Shown piece after piece: positions 15,708-22,793 of a DNA stretch of 38,747 nt. The position numbers and the translations under genes are program-made. How positions within the stretch are numbered: the first letter of the stretch is position 1; each line of letters begins with the position of its first letter. The notes under the pieces are model-generated. The model was not told the DNA's origin, made no database searches, and saw only the letters and a list, made by a program, of their open reading frames with translations. This stretch comes from Elusimicrobiota bacterium (GTDB taxonomy: Bacteria > Elusimicrobiota > Elusimicrobia > Elusimicrobiales > Elusimicrobiaceae): contig JAEWSL010000018.1 of assembly GCA_023398295.1 (NCBI GenBank), positions 1-38,747 on the forward strand. Direction: 5' to 3'.

Positions 15708-16451
15708 CTATCTCTCCATAAGCTCCAAAGAAATTTCATAAAGTGCAAGAACGCGCCCCAAAATAACTTTCGCGGGACGCCTGAGTCCGTACTGAGATGA
15801 CAGGGACATTTCATAAGCCCCGTAAAAAACACAGGTAAGAAAATCATTTTGCTTTAATAAAGCAAGCAGGCTGTTTTTCTTCTCTTTTGTAACATTGCTC
15901 AGCTTTACGGATAAGGCGTTTTTTGAAAATTCTTCCCAAAGCATTAAAGAGCCGTCTTCAAGATAATGATGGCCGCCCTTAAAGTAAATATCCTGCTCTA
16001 AGGAACTTAAAACGTCGTCTAACAGCAGCAGGCTATTGCAGACAATAAGCTCCTTGGCGTAACATAACTCCGAAGAGCCGCCGTAAACTATTCTTAAGAT
16101 TTCAAAAGAAAGAGGAGCGTCAAATTTGATAAAAATATCCTCTCCCGCCTGCGTAAGCGTAAAGGCGGACAGTGAGGCGTAAGTTTCGTCTTCCGCGTCC
16201 GCTTTGTAAGAAAGCGTAAGCGAGCTCAGATTGCTGTTTTTAATAAGCAGCGCATCTGCCGGGACCGCGCCGTCAGATGCTATCTCTATATAGGCGTTCT
16301 GTTCCGCGGAATTTGCGCTTCGCCAGAGCTGCGCGCCGCCCTCAATAAGAAGCGCGCCCGCGTTATCCTGCGTTGAAGACGACGTTATTTGCGCCGCCGA
16401 AGTCACAAGGTTTGAAGAAAAAATTTCTATCGGTTTTATTTCGTTTGTCAT
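15708..16451 (-). CDS. Distal tail / baseplate component
   Basis: A 247-aa beta-rich protein located between tape measure and hub, where distal tail proteins lie in siphophages and gene transfer agents. A discoidin-like stretch (YIEIASDGAVPADALLIKN, ILRIVYGGSSELCYAKELIV) suggests a jelly-roll. The C-terminal part (RRPAKVILGRVLALYEISLELMER) looks like the end of a tail-tip domain. Its start overlaps the tape-measure stop by four bases. The function comes from position and fold impression, not from a specific motif. Confidence 0.5.
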   Translation of the reverse strand: MTNEIKPIEIFSSNLVTSAAQITSSSTQDNAGALLIEGGAQLWRSANSAEQNAYIEIASDGAVPADALLIKNSNLSSLTLSYKADAEDETYASLSAFTLTQAGEDIFIKFDAPLSFEILRIVYGGSSELCYAKELIVCNSLLLLDDVLSSLEQDIYFKGGHHYLEDGSLMLWEEFSKNALSVKLSNVTKEKKNSLLALLKQNDFLTCVFYGAYEMSLSSQYGLRRPAKVILGRVLALYEISLELMER

Positions 16452-17188
16452 AAAGAGCTTTCCCCGCTTTTTTGTTTGCCTATTTTGTAGCTTATCTTCG
16501 CCTGCTCCACCGCCCAGCTTACGCCGCGGCGCGCGGCTGAAGAAATATCTTCGCAGATTTTCTTGACGTCGCCGTCTAAAGCGCCGCTTACGTTAAGCGT
16601 TATCGGCGCGTTCACGGTAACGCTGTCTGCGCTTTGCGCGGCGGCGGCTTGCGCGCCCGAAGGCGATGAGGACGCCGATATCGCCGGCGCGCGGCTTTGC
16701 TTTATGGCCGAAACTACTTCCGGCGGCAAGACAAATTCCCCCTCATGAAGATAATAAGGCCCCGTTGAGCCTATTGGCCCGCCGCCGCGCCGCGAACCCA
16801 AAAGGCCGCTTAAAAGGCCGCCTGTTCCCCCAAAACCCAGCGAGCCGAAAATACCGCTTGCCGCTGCCTTAAGCGACATTTCCGTTAAAGAGGAAATAAA
16901 ACTTGCCAATATGTTTGAAAATGTTTGTTTAGCAAGCGCTTCCATATCCAAAAATCCGCTTGAAGTAAAATCAAAAAAGCCGTTTAATTGGCTTTGCGCG
17001 CCCGAAAAACTCAGGCGTGCGGAAGATAAAAAGTTTTTTGAAAAATCGGAGCTTTGCTTGTTTAAGTCCGCATAAATACCTTCGGAAACAGAAGAGGTTT
17101 CCTTAAATTTATTTTGGGCGGCGTCAAAACCCCGAGGATCAAAAATGCTTGAGAGCTCTATAAAAAAAGTTCCTGCGCTGTCGTTCAT
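16448..17188 (-). CDS. Short tail tape measure protein
   Basis: A 246-aa protein carrying the C-terminal signature of lambda-type tape measures: hydrophobic FSNILASFISSLTEMSLK, a Gly-rich GIFGSLGFGGTGGLLSG, then GPYYLHEGEFVLPPEVVSAI. Tape measures of full phages are commonly 600-1500 residues; this one is about the size seen in alphaproteobacterial gene transfer agents, whose tails are short. Only about 100 residues precede the C-terminal module. The ATG overlaps the stop of the frameshifted chaperone by four bases. Confidence 0.7.
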   Translation of the reverse strand: MNDSAGTFFIELSSIFDPRGFDAAQNKFKETSSVSEGIYADLNKQSSDFSKNFLSSARLSFSGAQSQLNGFFDFTSSGFLDMEALAKQTFSNILASFISSLTEMSLKAAASGIFGSLGFGGTGGLLSGLLGSRRGGGPIGSTGPYYLHEGEFVLPPEVVSAIKQSRAPAISASSSPSGAQAAAAQSADSVTVNAPITLNVSGALDGDVKKICEDISSAARRGVSWAVEQAKISYKIGKQKSGESSL

Positions 17189-17756
17189 TTGCTTATTCCT
17201 ATATGTGATAAAATTGCCTCTTGGCCTTCGCCGCTTTCTTCCTTATCCGAAGATGCGCCGCAGGCCTTGCGGCAGGCCCATAAAAGCCAGTTAAAGCTGT
17301 GGGCTAAAATATATTCCGTAGAATATCCGTACGCAGCCGCGCAAAAAGCTACGGCGCTTGAAAGGGCGGCTGTTTGTTTGCGGCTTTCAAGGCCGTCGTA
17401 AAATTTAGGACTATAGTCTTAAAATCGTTAACTTCGCTTACCGCTTTGGCGACTGCGCTTAACTCAAGAACGGAAAGCTTCTCGGTCAAATTACTGACGT
17501 TCTTAAACGCGCCGCCGCTTAAAATATTCAATATCTCGTCGGCCTGCTGTGAGGAAGTTATCTCCAAAATCTTAAGTAAAATATTTGCCTGCCCTTCTTG
17601 GCCCGCAGGCCCGAAGGCAGCTATATCCCTGTGAAGGGCCCCTATTAAACGTCCCAGTTTAACGGCGGAGGCTATGCTTAAAGGGCGGATTTCTATATCT
17701 CGCCCCAAAGCCCTAACCTTAACGCTGCGCGGACAGAGGATGTCCATTTCGTTCAT
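17185..17756 (-). CDS. Tail assembly chaperone G/GT pair with programmed -1 frameshift
   Basis: The zero-frame product is 135 aa (17349-17756). Within its last codons the minus strand has the slippery heptamer A-AAT-TTT (17400-17406), with AAT and TTT as zero-frame codons. A -1 slip continues in an open frame for 71 further codons to a TGA at 17185-17187, which overlaps the tape-measure ATG. The fused product would be 190 aa. This is the arrangement of lambda gpG/gpGT and many other siphophages. It sits between tail tube and tape measure, as expected. The extension contains two hydrophobic/aromatic helices (EYILAHSFNWLLWACRKA) and an acidic tail. Confidence 0.75.
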
Positions 17757-17795
17757 ACCTTCTCCTTATATTTTTTTGTGGAATTTGGTTTTTGC

Positions 17796-17825
17796 CCGTC
17801 TGCGGGGGAATTGGCCCGCAGACGG
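17796..17825 (-). repeat. GC-rich hairpin after the tail tube gene, no U-tract
   Basis: CCGTCTGCGGG and CCCGCAGACGG form a perfect 11-bp stem with an 8-nt loop between the tail tube and chaperone genes. Neither strand has a T-run after the stem. It is more likely an mRNA 3'-end stabiliser or processing site than a terminator. Confidence 0.6.
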
Positions 17826-17869
17826 AAAAGCGTAAAAAAAACTACGCCGCGCAAAGCGCTTGCGATAAA

Positions 17870-18400
17870 TTAAGAAGCGCTGACATCTTCTATTTTGCCA
17901 AAACGCTTGGAGGCTTCTTTGGTCATATCGGCAAGGACGTCAAATTCCGCCTCAATTAAAGTTTCGCCGTCGCGTTTATAAACCTGGGAGGTTTTGCCCG
18001 TAGGACGGCAGCGCCAGAAAGTATATTTCCTGCTTGCGCCGTTTGGGCCTTTTACGTTGGCAAATAAAGTTTTAATCGGCGCGGCCGAAGATTTATCGCC
18101 AAACTCAAAGGAAGCCGCCTCCGCGCTTAACGCGCCGTAACCGAAGGCAAGAGCTATGTTTTGCAAAGTGGCTTCGGCAAGGGAAAACTTGATTTTGAGG
18201 CTTTCTTCCGTCGTAATTTTATTGACCGGGCTTAGAACCTGATCAACTTTGATGTCGTAAGAGGTTTCATCGTGCTCAATTGTGATGCCGCCTTTTATAA
18301 AGCCTAAATCCGAGGCGAGGTTTTCCGCCTCTCCGTATGCGGCGGCTTTTAACGTGCCTGTTGAGGCTACGCCTACTACTATGTTTGTCGGGGTGGACAT
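17870..18400 (-). CDS. Major tail tube protein
   Basis: A 176-aa protein with a beta-sandwich pattern typical of tail tube subunits (VVGVASTGTLKAAAYGEAE, GGITIEHDETSYDIKVDQ, EESLKIKFSLAEATLQNIALAFG, TLIEAEFDVLADMT). It lies between the tail terminator and the chaperone, the standard place for the tube. It is followed by a GC-rich hairpin, as is the capsid gene. A contractile sheath gene is absent, so the tail is non-contractile. Confidence 0.7.
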   Translation of the reverse strand: MSTPTNIVVGVASTGTLKAAAYGEAENLASDLGFIKGGITIEHDETSYDIKVDQVLSPVNKITTEESLKIKFSLAEATLQNIALAFGYGALSAEAASFEFGDKSSAAPIKTLFANVKGPNGASRKYTFWRCRPTGKTSQVYKRDGETLIEAEFDVLADMTKEASKRFGKIEDVSAS

Positions 18401-18403
18401 AAA

Positions 18404-18805
18404 TTAATCTCCTGTATATTGAAATTTGAATATAAAATTTAAGGCTCTGCTGTGGCGGCCCAGTTCGTCTATAAAATCATTGCCGCCGATCTTTTTGCAA
18501 TAATAAATATTATTGCCTTGGGAAGGTATTTGCTGTTCCGTTAAATCCAAGAGGCCTGTTAAAAGGCGGCTTATTTCAACGGTTTTTGCAAAATTTTCCG
18601 ACGTGATGACAAGGGTGAGAGATTCCTCGCTTAAAACCTCGTCGCTTGAGCCGCCGGGGTTGGAGGAACGGTATACTATGTAGGGCGCCCTTGAAGATAT
18701 CCTTGCAAAATTAGGATAGATTTTGCTGTCATCTTCGCTTGCGCCGAGAGATAAAGAGAGGGCTTCGTCGCTTTTAAGATATGCGTATATATCTTCTAAA
18801 ATCAT
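18404..18805 (-). CDS. Tail completion/terminator protein (DUF3168-like)
   Basis: A 133-aa protein opening MILEDIYAYLKSDEALSLSLG and containing KIYPNFARISSRAPYIVYR and LTLVITSENFAKTVEISRLL. This matches the helix/strand order of DUF3168-type neck proteins that cap the tail tube. Its start overlaps the gp10-like gene stop by four bases. Position immediately before the tail tube supports the role. Confidence 0.65.
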   Translation of the reverse strand: MILEDIYAYLKSDEALSLSLGASEDDSKIYPNFARISSRAPYIVYRSSNPGGSSDEVLSEESLTLVITSENFAKTVEISRLLTGLLDLTEQQIPSQGNNIYYCKKIGGNDFIDELGRHSRALNFIFKFQYTGD

Positions 18806-19224
18806 AAGAATTTCTGACTCCTCATTTCTGCTGAAAGAAGCTGCTTTTGCTTTTGCAGGGCCGGTATTAAAAAAGGACGCGCCGCCATTTTGGAAGAGCC
18901 GTACTCAAGATATTTTGCGTAAAGCGCGGCGCGGCCTTTTATGCCGACTCTAAAACGCGCTTTTGCGCCGGAGGAAACCACTGAAGAAAAAATACTTTCT
19001 CTCAAAAGGCCGCTGTCTTTTCTGGGAGGTTCGCCCGCCAAAGAGCGGATTATTTTGCCGTCTTTTTTTTCTATCGGCACATTAAGCGCGTTTTGCACGT
19101 CGCTTAAAAGTATTTTAGCCGCATTTTGCAGCTTGACGCTTTGCGCGCCGGAAATATTTTTTGCCTTCTCGCGGAGTTTGGAGGAAAGTTCTTCCGCGCG
19201 GCAGGCGCAGGTAATATTAAACAT
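18802..19224 (-). CDS. HK97 gp10-like neck/tail component
   Basis: A 140-aa protein of the HK97-gp10 type: helical N-terminus (ELSSKLREKAKNISG), then TGLL-type region (GEPPRKDSGLLRESIF) and a C-terminal YAKYLEYGSSKMAARPFLIPAL, the family hallmark (YxxxxEyGt..mpArPFL). I choose ATG 19224, which has an AGGAGG site 8 nt upstream, over an in-frame GTG at 19233 that sits against that site. It overlaps the head-closure stop (TGATG). Confidence 0.8.
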   Translation of the reverse strand: MFNITCACRAEELSSKLREKAKNISGAQSVKLQNAAKILLSDVQNALNVPIEKKDGKIIRSLAGEPPRKDSGLLRESIFSSVVSSGAKARFRVGIKGRAALYAKYLEYGSSKMAARPFLIPALQKQKQLLSAEMRSQKFL

Positions 19225-19553
19225 CACTCGCACCTCCTAAGATAAAGGCAAAAATATTTGTCCGCGCCGCCCATATTGATTTTGCCGACGATATCATATG
19301 TCCTGTCTTCAAAATTAACGCGCATATCGCTTAATGCGCGGGAGTAAGAAAACGCACGCAGATATAAAGCCGCCTGCGCTTCCTCATAGGCGGGAGAGCC
19401 GTAACGCCGCTCGCTTACGCTGCGCGTTCTGAAACGGCAGGCAAGCGCGCTGTGAAGGCTTTGCCAGCTCTCAATACTTTGGCCCGCCGCGTCGCAGGCC
19501 CTTTGGCAATACTCAATATCGCAGGTTTTGTTTAACAGAGAATTAAAGCTCAT
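19224..19553 (-). CDS. Head closure / head-tail joining protein
   Basis: A 109-aa small beta protein in the position of SPP1 gp16-like head-closure proteins. It has the expected opening (LLNKTCDIEYC) and ending (DRTYDIVGKINMGGADKYFCLYLRR). Its ATG overlaps the adaptor stop by four bases. Cys content (five) is high for its size. The call combines pattern and position. Confidence 0.65.
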   Translation of the reverse strand: MSFNSLLNKTCDIEYCQRACDAAGQSIESWQSLHSALACRFRTRSVSERRYGSPAYEEAQAALYLRAFSYSRALSDMRVNFEDRTYDIVGKINMGGADKYFCLYLRRCE

Positions 19554-20119
19554 AAATTTATCCTGCGGTAGCCTTCAAGTAAGGAGGCGACGTTTAGGGG
19601 AATAGGGCGCTCGTCGTAATAAGAAACGCTGTAGTCCCCCAGACTTTCGCCTTTTACGGAGCCGCTTTCCTGCGTTTGAAGGATATCGGCTATCCACTGC
19701 CAGACGGCAAGCTGTATGTTTTTGGGAACGCTTGCCGTATCCTGCGCAAGACCGCCGACATAAGTGGCTAGAACAATACCGCGCCAGCCGACGGATTTTT
19801 TGATGATGCCGTTATAATTATCGCAGCGGTAAGCGGTGGAAGAAACTTCAATGCCGTCCTGCAAAATCTCCGAAATTGAGATTACGGGATACTGCTCAAG
19901 CTGTAAATATTTTGTTTTAAGACCGTCAAAATCGTGCGGCTCCTGTGAAATCTCGCGCGCCACGATGAAGCGGCCCAAATATTTTTCCGCGGCGGCCGTG
20001 CAGGAGTCCAGCAGAACTTCAAGCAGAGCGTCTTTAGAATCGTCCGAAGAGGATATTTTAAGATATTCTTTTAGCGCTCCGACGGTGGTAGCGCGTAATG
20101 CGGTTTCATTTGTGCTCAT
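19550..20119 (-). CDS. Head-tail adaptor (gp6-like connector)
   Basis: A 189-aa protein with the helical N-terminus of gp6-like connectors (TVGALKEYLKISSSDDSKDALLEVLLDSCTAAAEKYLGR) and the QLEQYPVISISEI and AVWQWIADI blocks found in this family. It lies directly after the capsid gene, the usual place for the adaptor that docks on a portal. No portal gene is present in the window, so a portal must be supplied from elsewhere if particles form. Confidence 0.7.
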   Translation of the reverse strand: MSTNETALRATTVGALKEYLKISSSDDSKDALLEVLLDSCTAAAEKYLGRFIVAREISQEPHDFDGLKTKYLQLEQYPVISISEILQDGIEVSSTAYRCDNYNGIIKKSVGWRGIVLATYVGGLAQDTASVPKNIQLAVWQWIADILQTQESGSVKGESLGDYSVSYYDERPIPLNVASLLEGYRRINL

Positions 20120-20133
20120 AGGCCCTCTTTGCG

Positions 20134-20160
20134 GGCGGCGTTTTTTTGTAAAACGCCGCC
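20134..20160 (-). repeat. GC-rich hairpin after the capsid gene, no U-tract
   Basis: GGCGGCGTTTT and AAAACGCCGCC form a perfect 11-bp stem with loop TTTGT between capsid and adaptor genes. On the transcribed strand the bases after the stem are CGCAAAG, so it is not a typical terminator. It parallels the hairpin after the tail tube gene. Confidence 0.6.
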
Positions 20161-20176
20161 GCGCTTAATTTAGATT

Positions 20177-21415
20177 TTATTTGAAAATAAGATAGCTGAA
20201 CGCGCTGCCGAAAGTAATGTCAATTGACAAGGCTTGCGTAAAGCGCAGCCACGTTTGGTCCAGCATAAAGGCGGACTCAAGCGCGCTGTCCGAGGAGTTC
20301 CATGAAGCCGCGTCCTGCGATACTTTGACCGTCATATCCTCACGCGGGGAAATCAGCAGATTTTTGTTAAACCTGCCGAAAAACGCTATCGTCTGATCCC
20401 CGCCGCTTAAAACGCTTGCGCTGGTAACAACATTGGGGATTTGCGAACTTACGACGTAAGGCGTGTTCCAAATCGTAGCGGGATTGCCCAAAGAAGGCGG
20501 ACACCAAATATAATTGCCGTGGCTGTCTTTAAGCTTCATAAGCTTGTTTAAGCCCGCGCGGGACAAAACGATTACGCCGTCTTTGGCCTCGGCTTCGTTA
20601 AGACTGAAGATAAGGTTTGCGATATCGTCAAAGTTAACGCTTTGCCCCGTCATATTGACGGAGTTTGCCCCCGCAGTATTCAAAATTCCGTTGAAAGGAT
20701 CGGAACCAGATACGCTTCCCACAAGAGCCACCCTTTCAATCTCAAGGGCCATGGCTTCGGCGACAAGCTCCGATAAAAACTGCGTGAGGTTTATCGCGCT
20801 GTCGCGGATAAGTTCGTCGGTGCATTTTATGACGGTCGCAAGCACTTTTGCCGTCTGCTCAATTTGACCGAAGGTGGGGTTGCTAATGCCTTTTATGCCG
20901 TTTTCCGCAACCCAGCCGACTTGTAAATTGGTAAGCTGTTTGGGAATCTGGCGTTTCCACGAAGACATCGGCAGAATGTTTGCAATTTGCATAATAGGGC
21001 TGGCTTCGTTCATCAGGCGCACGACCTGAGTTGAAAATTCCGTCGGCACTAAATAACCGCCGCCGGTGCTGCCGGCGTTGCCTTCGGCAAGGACGGCTTT
21101 GAAGTCGTTTAAGACGGAATTGCGGTTTTTTGCGGCAAGAAGAAAATTCCTCATATTGCCGAATTTCCTGCCGTAATCGCTGGTCCAGGCGGCTTCGGGT
21201 TTGTTGCGGCCGCTGGTGTGAAATTTGGCAAATTTTTCCAAAATTTCATCTTCGCCGGAAGGTAAAACCGCTTTGCTCTGAGGCGCGCTTTCAGGGTGAA
21301 GTTTGCTAATTATATCTTCTATCATCTTTTCTGCTTTGTCTTTGCTGAGGCAGGTTTCAAGTTTGGAATCTAAATTTTTTCTTAACTCTTTTATGGAAGT
21401 CATTATTTCGTCCAT
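20177..21415 (-). CDS. HK97-fold major capsid protein
   Basis: A 412-aa capsid protein. Residues 1-90 are a charged helical delta/scaffold-like region. The HK97 core starts near GGGYLVPTEFSTQVVRLMNE (about residue 117-137). Recognisable core blocks are SPIMQIANILPM, VGWVAENG, KVLATVIKCTDELIRDS (E-loop/spine) and GTANSVNM/GILNTAG. The end ALSIDITFGSAFSYL is typical. The scaffold region usually needs a prohead protease, which is not encoded here. The ATG has an AAGGAG site. It is the first gene of the virion operon. Confidence 0.9.
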   Translation of the reverse strand: MDEIMTSIKELRKNLDSKLETCLSKDKAEKMIEDIISKLHPESAPQSKAVLPSGEDEILEKFAKFHTSGRNKPEAAWTSDYGRKFGNMRNFLLAAKNRNSVLNDFKAVLAEGNAGSTGGGYLVPTEFSTQVVRLMNEASPIMQIANILPMSSWKRQIPKQLTNLQVGWVAENGIKGISNPTFGQIEQTAKVLATVIKCTDELIRDSAINLTQFLSELVAEAMALEIERVALVGSVSGSDPFNGILNTAGANSVNMTGQSVNFDDIANLIFSLNEAEAKDGVIVLSRAGLNKLMKLKDSHGNYIWCPPSLGNPATIWNTPYVVSSQIPNVVTSASVLSGGDQTIAFFGRFNKNLLISPREDMTVKVSQDAASWNSSDSALESAFMLDQTWLRFTQALSIDITFGSAFSYLIFK

Positions 21416-21473
21416 TAGGATAGCTCCTTAGTTTGTGTGGAGGGCTGCGGAAGGTTTTTTACCCATAGAAAAA

Positions 21474-21505
21474 GAGCCGCAAACCCTTTGGTGGTTTGAC
21501 GACTC
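21474..21505 (-). terminator. Leader hairpin/terminator between promoter and capsid gene
   Basis: On the minus strand GAGTCG-T-CAAACC pairs with GGTTTG-CGGCTC (one wobble, one bulge), loop 7 nt, followed by TTTTTCTAT. It begins about 10 nt after the predicted transcription start, so it could work as an attenuator for the virion operon or as part of an antitermination control. Confidence 0.6.
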
Positions 21506-21515
21506 TCCCTCAAGA

Positions 21516-21531
21516 TGATACAACTGTATCA
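21516..21531. promoter_or_regulatory. Palindromic operator overlapping the virion operon -10
   Basis: TGATACA-AC-TGTATCA, a 7-bp perfect inverted repeat with a 2-bp centre, covers the -10 element and the likely start site. A dimeric repressor binding here would block transcription of the whole structural operon. The regulator is not in the window. Confidence 0.6.
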
Positions 21532-21551
21532 AATTATTTTTGCCTTGTCAA
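21523..21551 (-). promoter_or_regulatory. Promoter of the virion structural operon
   Basis: Minus strand TTGACA (21546-21551), 17-bp spacer, TACAGT (21523-21528). The -35 lies immediately before the terminator of the upstream gene, so the operon is independently transcribed. The -10 is embedded in a palindrome. Confidence 0.7.
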
Positions 21552-21554
21552 TAA

Positions 21555-21587
21555 AAAATCACGGACAGTTTTTATGTCCGTGATTTT
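21555..21587 (-). terminator. Terminator of secreted protein B gene
   Basis: AAAATCACGGACA and its complement form a perfect 13-bp stem with a 7-nt loop, starting 23 bases after the stop codon. The stem's own U-run plus the following TTATTG complete a rho-independent terminator. Confidence 0.85.
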
Positions 21588-21609
21588 ATAAAGCGGCGTT
21601 TGTTTGCCT

Positions 21610-22449
21610 TTAGTGCGAAAGGACGCCTTTTGCCCCGGCGTAATTCTTAAGACTTTCGGCAAGGGACGGGGGTATGGCTTTGTAAATCACGTCTATACAG
21701 GCGGAGTGCGTTATAATATTATCTTTGACATATTTTACTATGTAGGCTATATCCGCGTCCGTTATTTTGCCGTCATAAGTATAATTTTTGCCGCCGCAAA
21801 CAATCGTTACGGGCTTTGCGCCGCAATCTTTTTGAACTATGACGGAAGCAATCTTTTCATAGGCGCGGGTTTCAAAAGCCGCATCAAAGAAAGCTTTGGC
21901 TTCGGGAGATACTGCGGAGGTTTCCTTAGCGGCTTTCTTCTCTTCAGCTTTGGCTTTTTTATGCTCTTCAAAATATTTGCCTAAAACCGCAAAGAAAGGA
22001 GCGTTCTCGTAGCCGCAATCCTTGCATATTCTTGAAGAAAAACTTTCTTTAACTCCGATGGCATCGTTTAATTCTTCTCTGGCGGCGGAAAGCTTTTTGC
22101 GCTCTTTGCCGCTTTTGATTAGGGCGACAATTAATGAGGGAGGCTCTTGCGCGTCCAGAAAAGGAGCGCTTGTCCTGCCTTCCTTCAAACGCGCGGCATG
22201 AGCCTTTTTCGCTTGGGCATCGTTTTGCTCCTTGTAATGCTTTTTGGGGGAAGTTCCGCGCCCTTCGGGGAATAAATGCTCGTGCTGGGCAAAATACTTT
22301 TCGGTGCCTTTCATTTCCGGGCCGCCCATAAAGGCCGGAGCTTTTTCTGTGCTCTTGGCTGCATCATCCGCTTTTGCGCTTTGCGCATAGACGGCAGTTG
22401 TCATACATAAGAGCGTGAGTACTGTTATCATCGTGTTCTTTGTGTTCAT
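21610..22449 (-). CDS. Secreted protein, cassette copy B, shared C-terminal domain
   Basis: A 279-aa exported protein that I cannot assign to a family. I start at ATG 22449 (GAGGAA site); the longer frame lacks a site. Residues 1-23 are a signal peptide (ITVLTLLCMTTAVYAQ, cleavage after A22 likely). One degenerate repeat, GGPEMKG, is at 42-48. The C-terminal about 95 residues (AKAFFDA...VTIVCGGKNYTYDGKIT...) are homologous to those of the neighbouring secreted protein A, with two Cys at equivalent positions (218 and 251), perhaps a disulphide. A CKDCG motif lies at 142-146. It is one half of a tandemly duplicated cassette. Confidence 0.7.
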   Translation of the reverse strand: MNTKNTMITVLTLLCMTTAVYAQSAKADDAAKSTEKAPAFMGGPEMKGTEKYFAQHEHLFPEGRGTSPKKHYKEQNDAQAKKAHAARLKEGRTSAPFLDAQEPPSLIVALIKSGKERKKLSAAREELNDAIGVKESFSSRICKDCGYENAPFFAVLGKYFEEHKKAKAEEKKAAKETSAVSPEAKAFFDAAFETRAYEKIASVIVQKDCGAKPVTIVCGGKNYTYDGKITDADIAYIVKYVKDNIITHSACIDVIYKAIPPSLAESLKNYAGAKGVLSH

Positions 22450-22544
22450 TTTTGTTTCCTCACTTTTATCCTTTTGGATAATTAAATTGTGTTTGGGCGC
22501 AAAACGCCTTGCCACATTTACATAGCGCTTCATTTTATTGCGCT

Positions 22545-22585
22545 AAAAAAACCTGCCCCCTTTTGGTCGGGAGCAGGTTTTTTTT
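22545..22585 (-). terminator. Terminator of small protein B gene
   Basis: AAAAAAACCTGC-c-CCC pairs with GGG-a-GCAGGTTTTTTT around an 8-nt loop, 26 bases after the small gene stop. It is the nucleotide homologue of the terminator at 24143-24181. Confidence 0.85.
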
Positions 22586-22610
22586 ACTTCTGAAATCTTT
22601 TATATCTTTT

Positions 22611-22793
22611 TTACCTTCCCGACCTCGCTTTTTCAAGCAACATAATAAAAAGGCTGTTAAGAATGTTCAGAAAGAACATCCCGCACATAAGGAGGTTAAA
22701 AAGGGATATATTAAAAGAAGAAAGCGATAAAACCCCGCCGCTTGTAACAGAGGCGTTATTATCATATAAATTTAACTTAAAAACATTCTGCAT
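22611..22793 (-). CDS. Small protein B ending ARSGR, unknown function
   Basis: A 60-aa protein from ATG 22793; a longer frame of 78 aa is open, but the shorter one aligns with copy A. The N-terminus MQNVFKLNLYDNNASV..GGVLSLSSF parallels MKNVIAFNFSDENISV..DGVLALSNF of copy A, and both end in ARSGR. The middle differs: here it is strongly hydrophobic (LFNLLMCGMFFLNILNSLFIML), a possible membrane helix. It has its own promoter-like upstream DNA and a strong terminator. Both ends are conserved while the core varies. Confidence 0.55.
   Translation of the reverse strand: MQNVFKLNLYDNNASVTSGGVLSLSSFNISLFNLLMCGMFFLNILNSLFIMLLEKARSGR

Noticed and set aside
15704..15847. 48-codon upstream extension of the tail hub frame
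   Set aside because: It lies inside the distal tail gene; ATG 15703 has a good ribosome site and fits the gene junction.
17373..17383. AAACAAAC stretch as an alternative frameshift site in the chaperone gene
   Set aside because: It does not fit the X-XXY-YYZ rule in the zero frame, whereas A-AAT-TTT at 17400-17406 does.
19225..19233. GTG start three codons earlier for the gp10-like gene
   Set aside because: The GTG abuts the AGGAGG site; ATG 19224 has ideal 8-nt spacing.
21516..21531. LexA/SOS box interpretation of TGATACA-AC-TGTATCA
   Set aside because: The half-site differs from known LexA consensus sequences; a repressor site is likely but its regulator is unknown.
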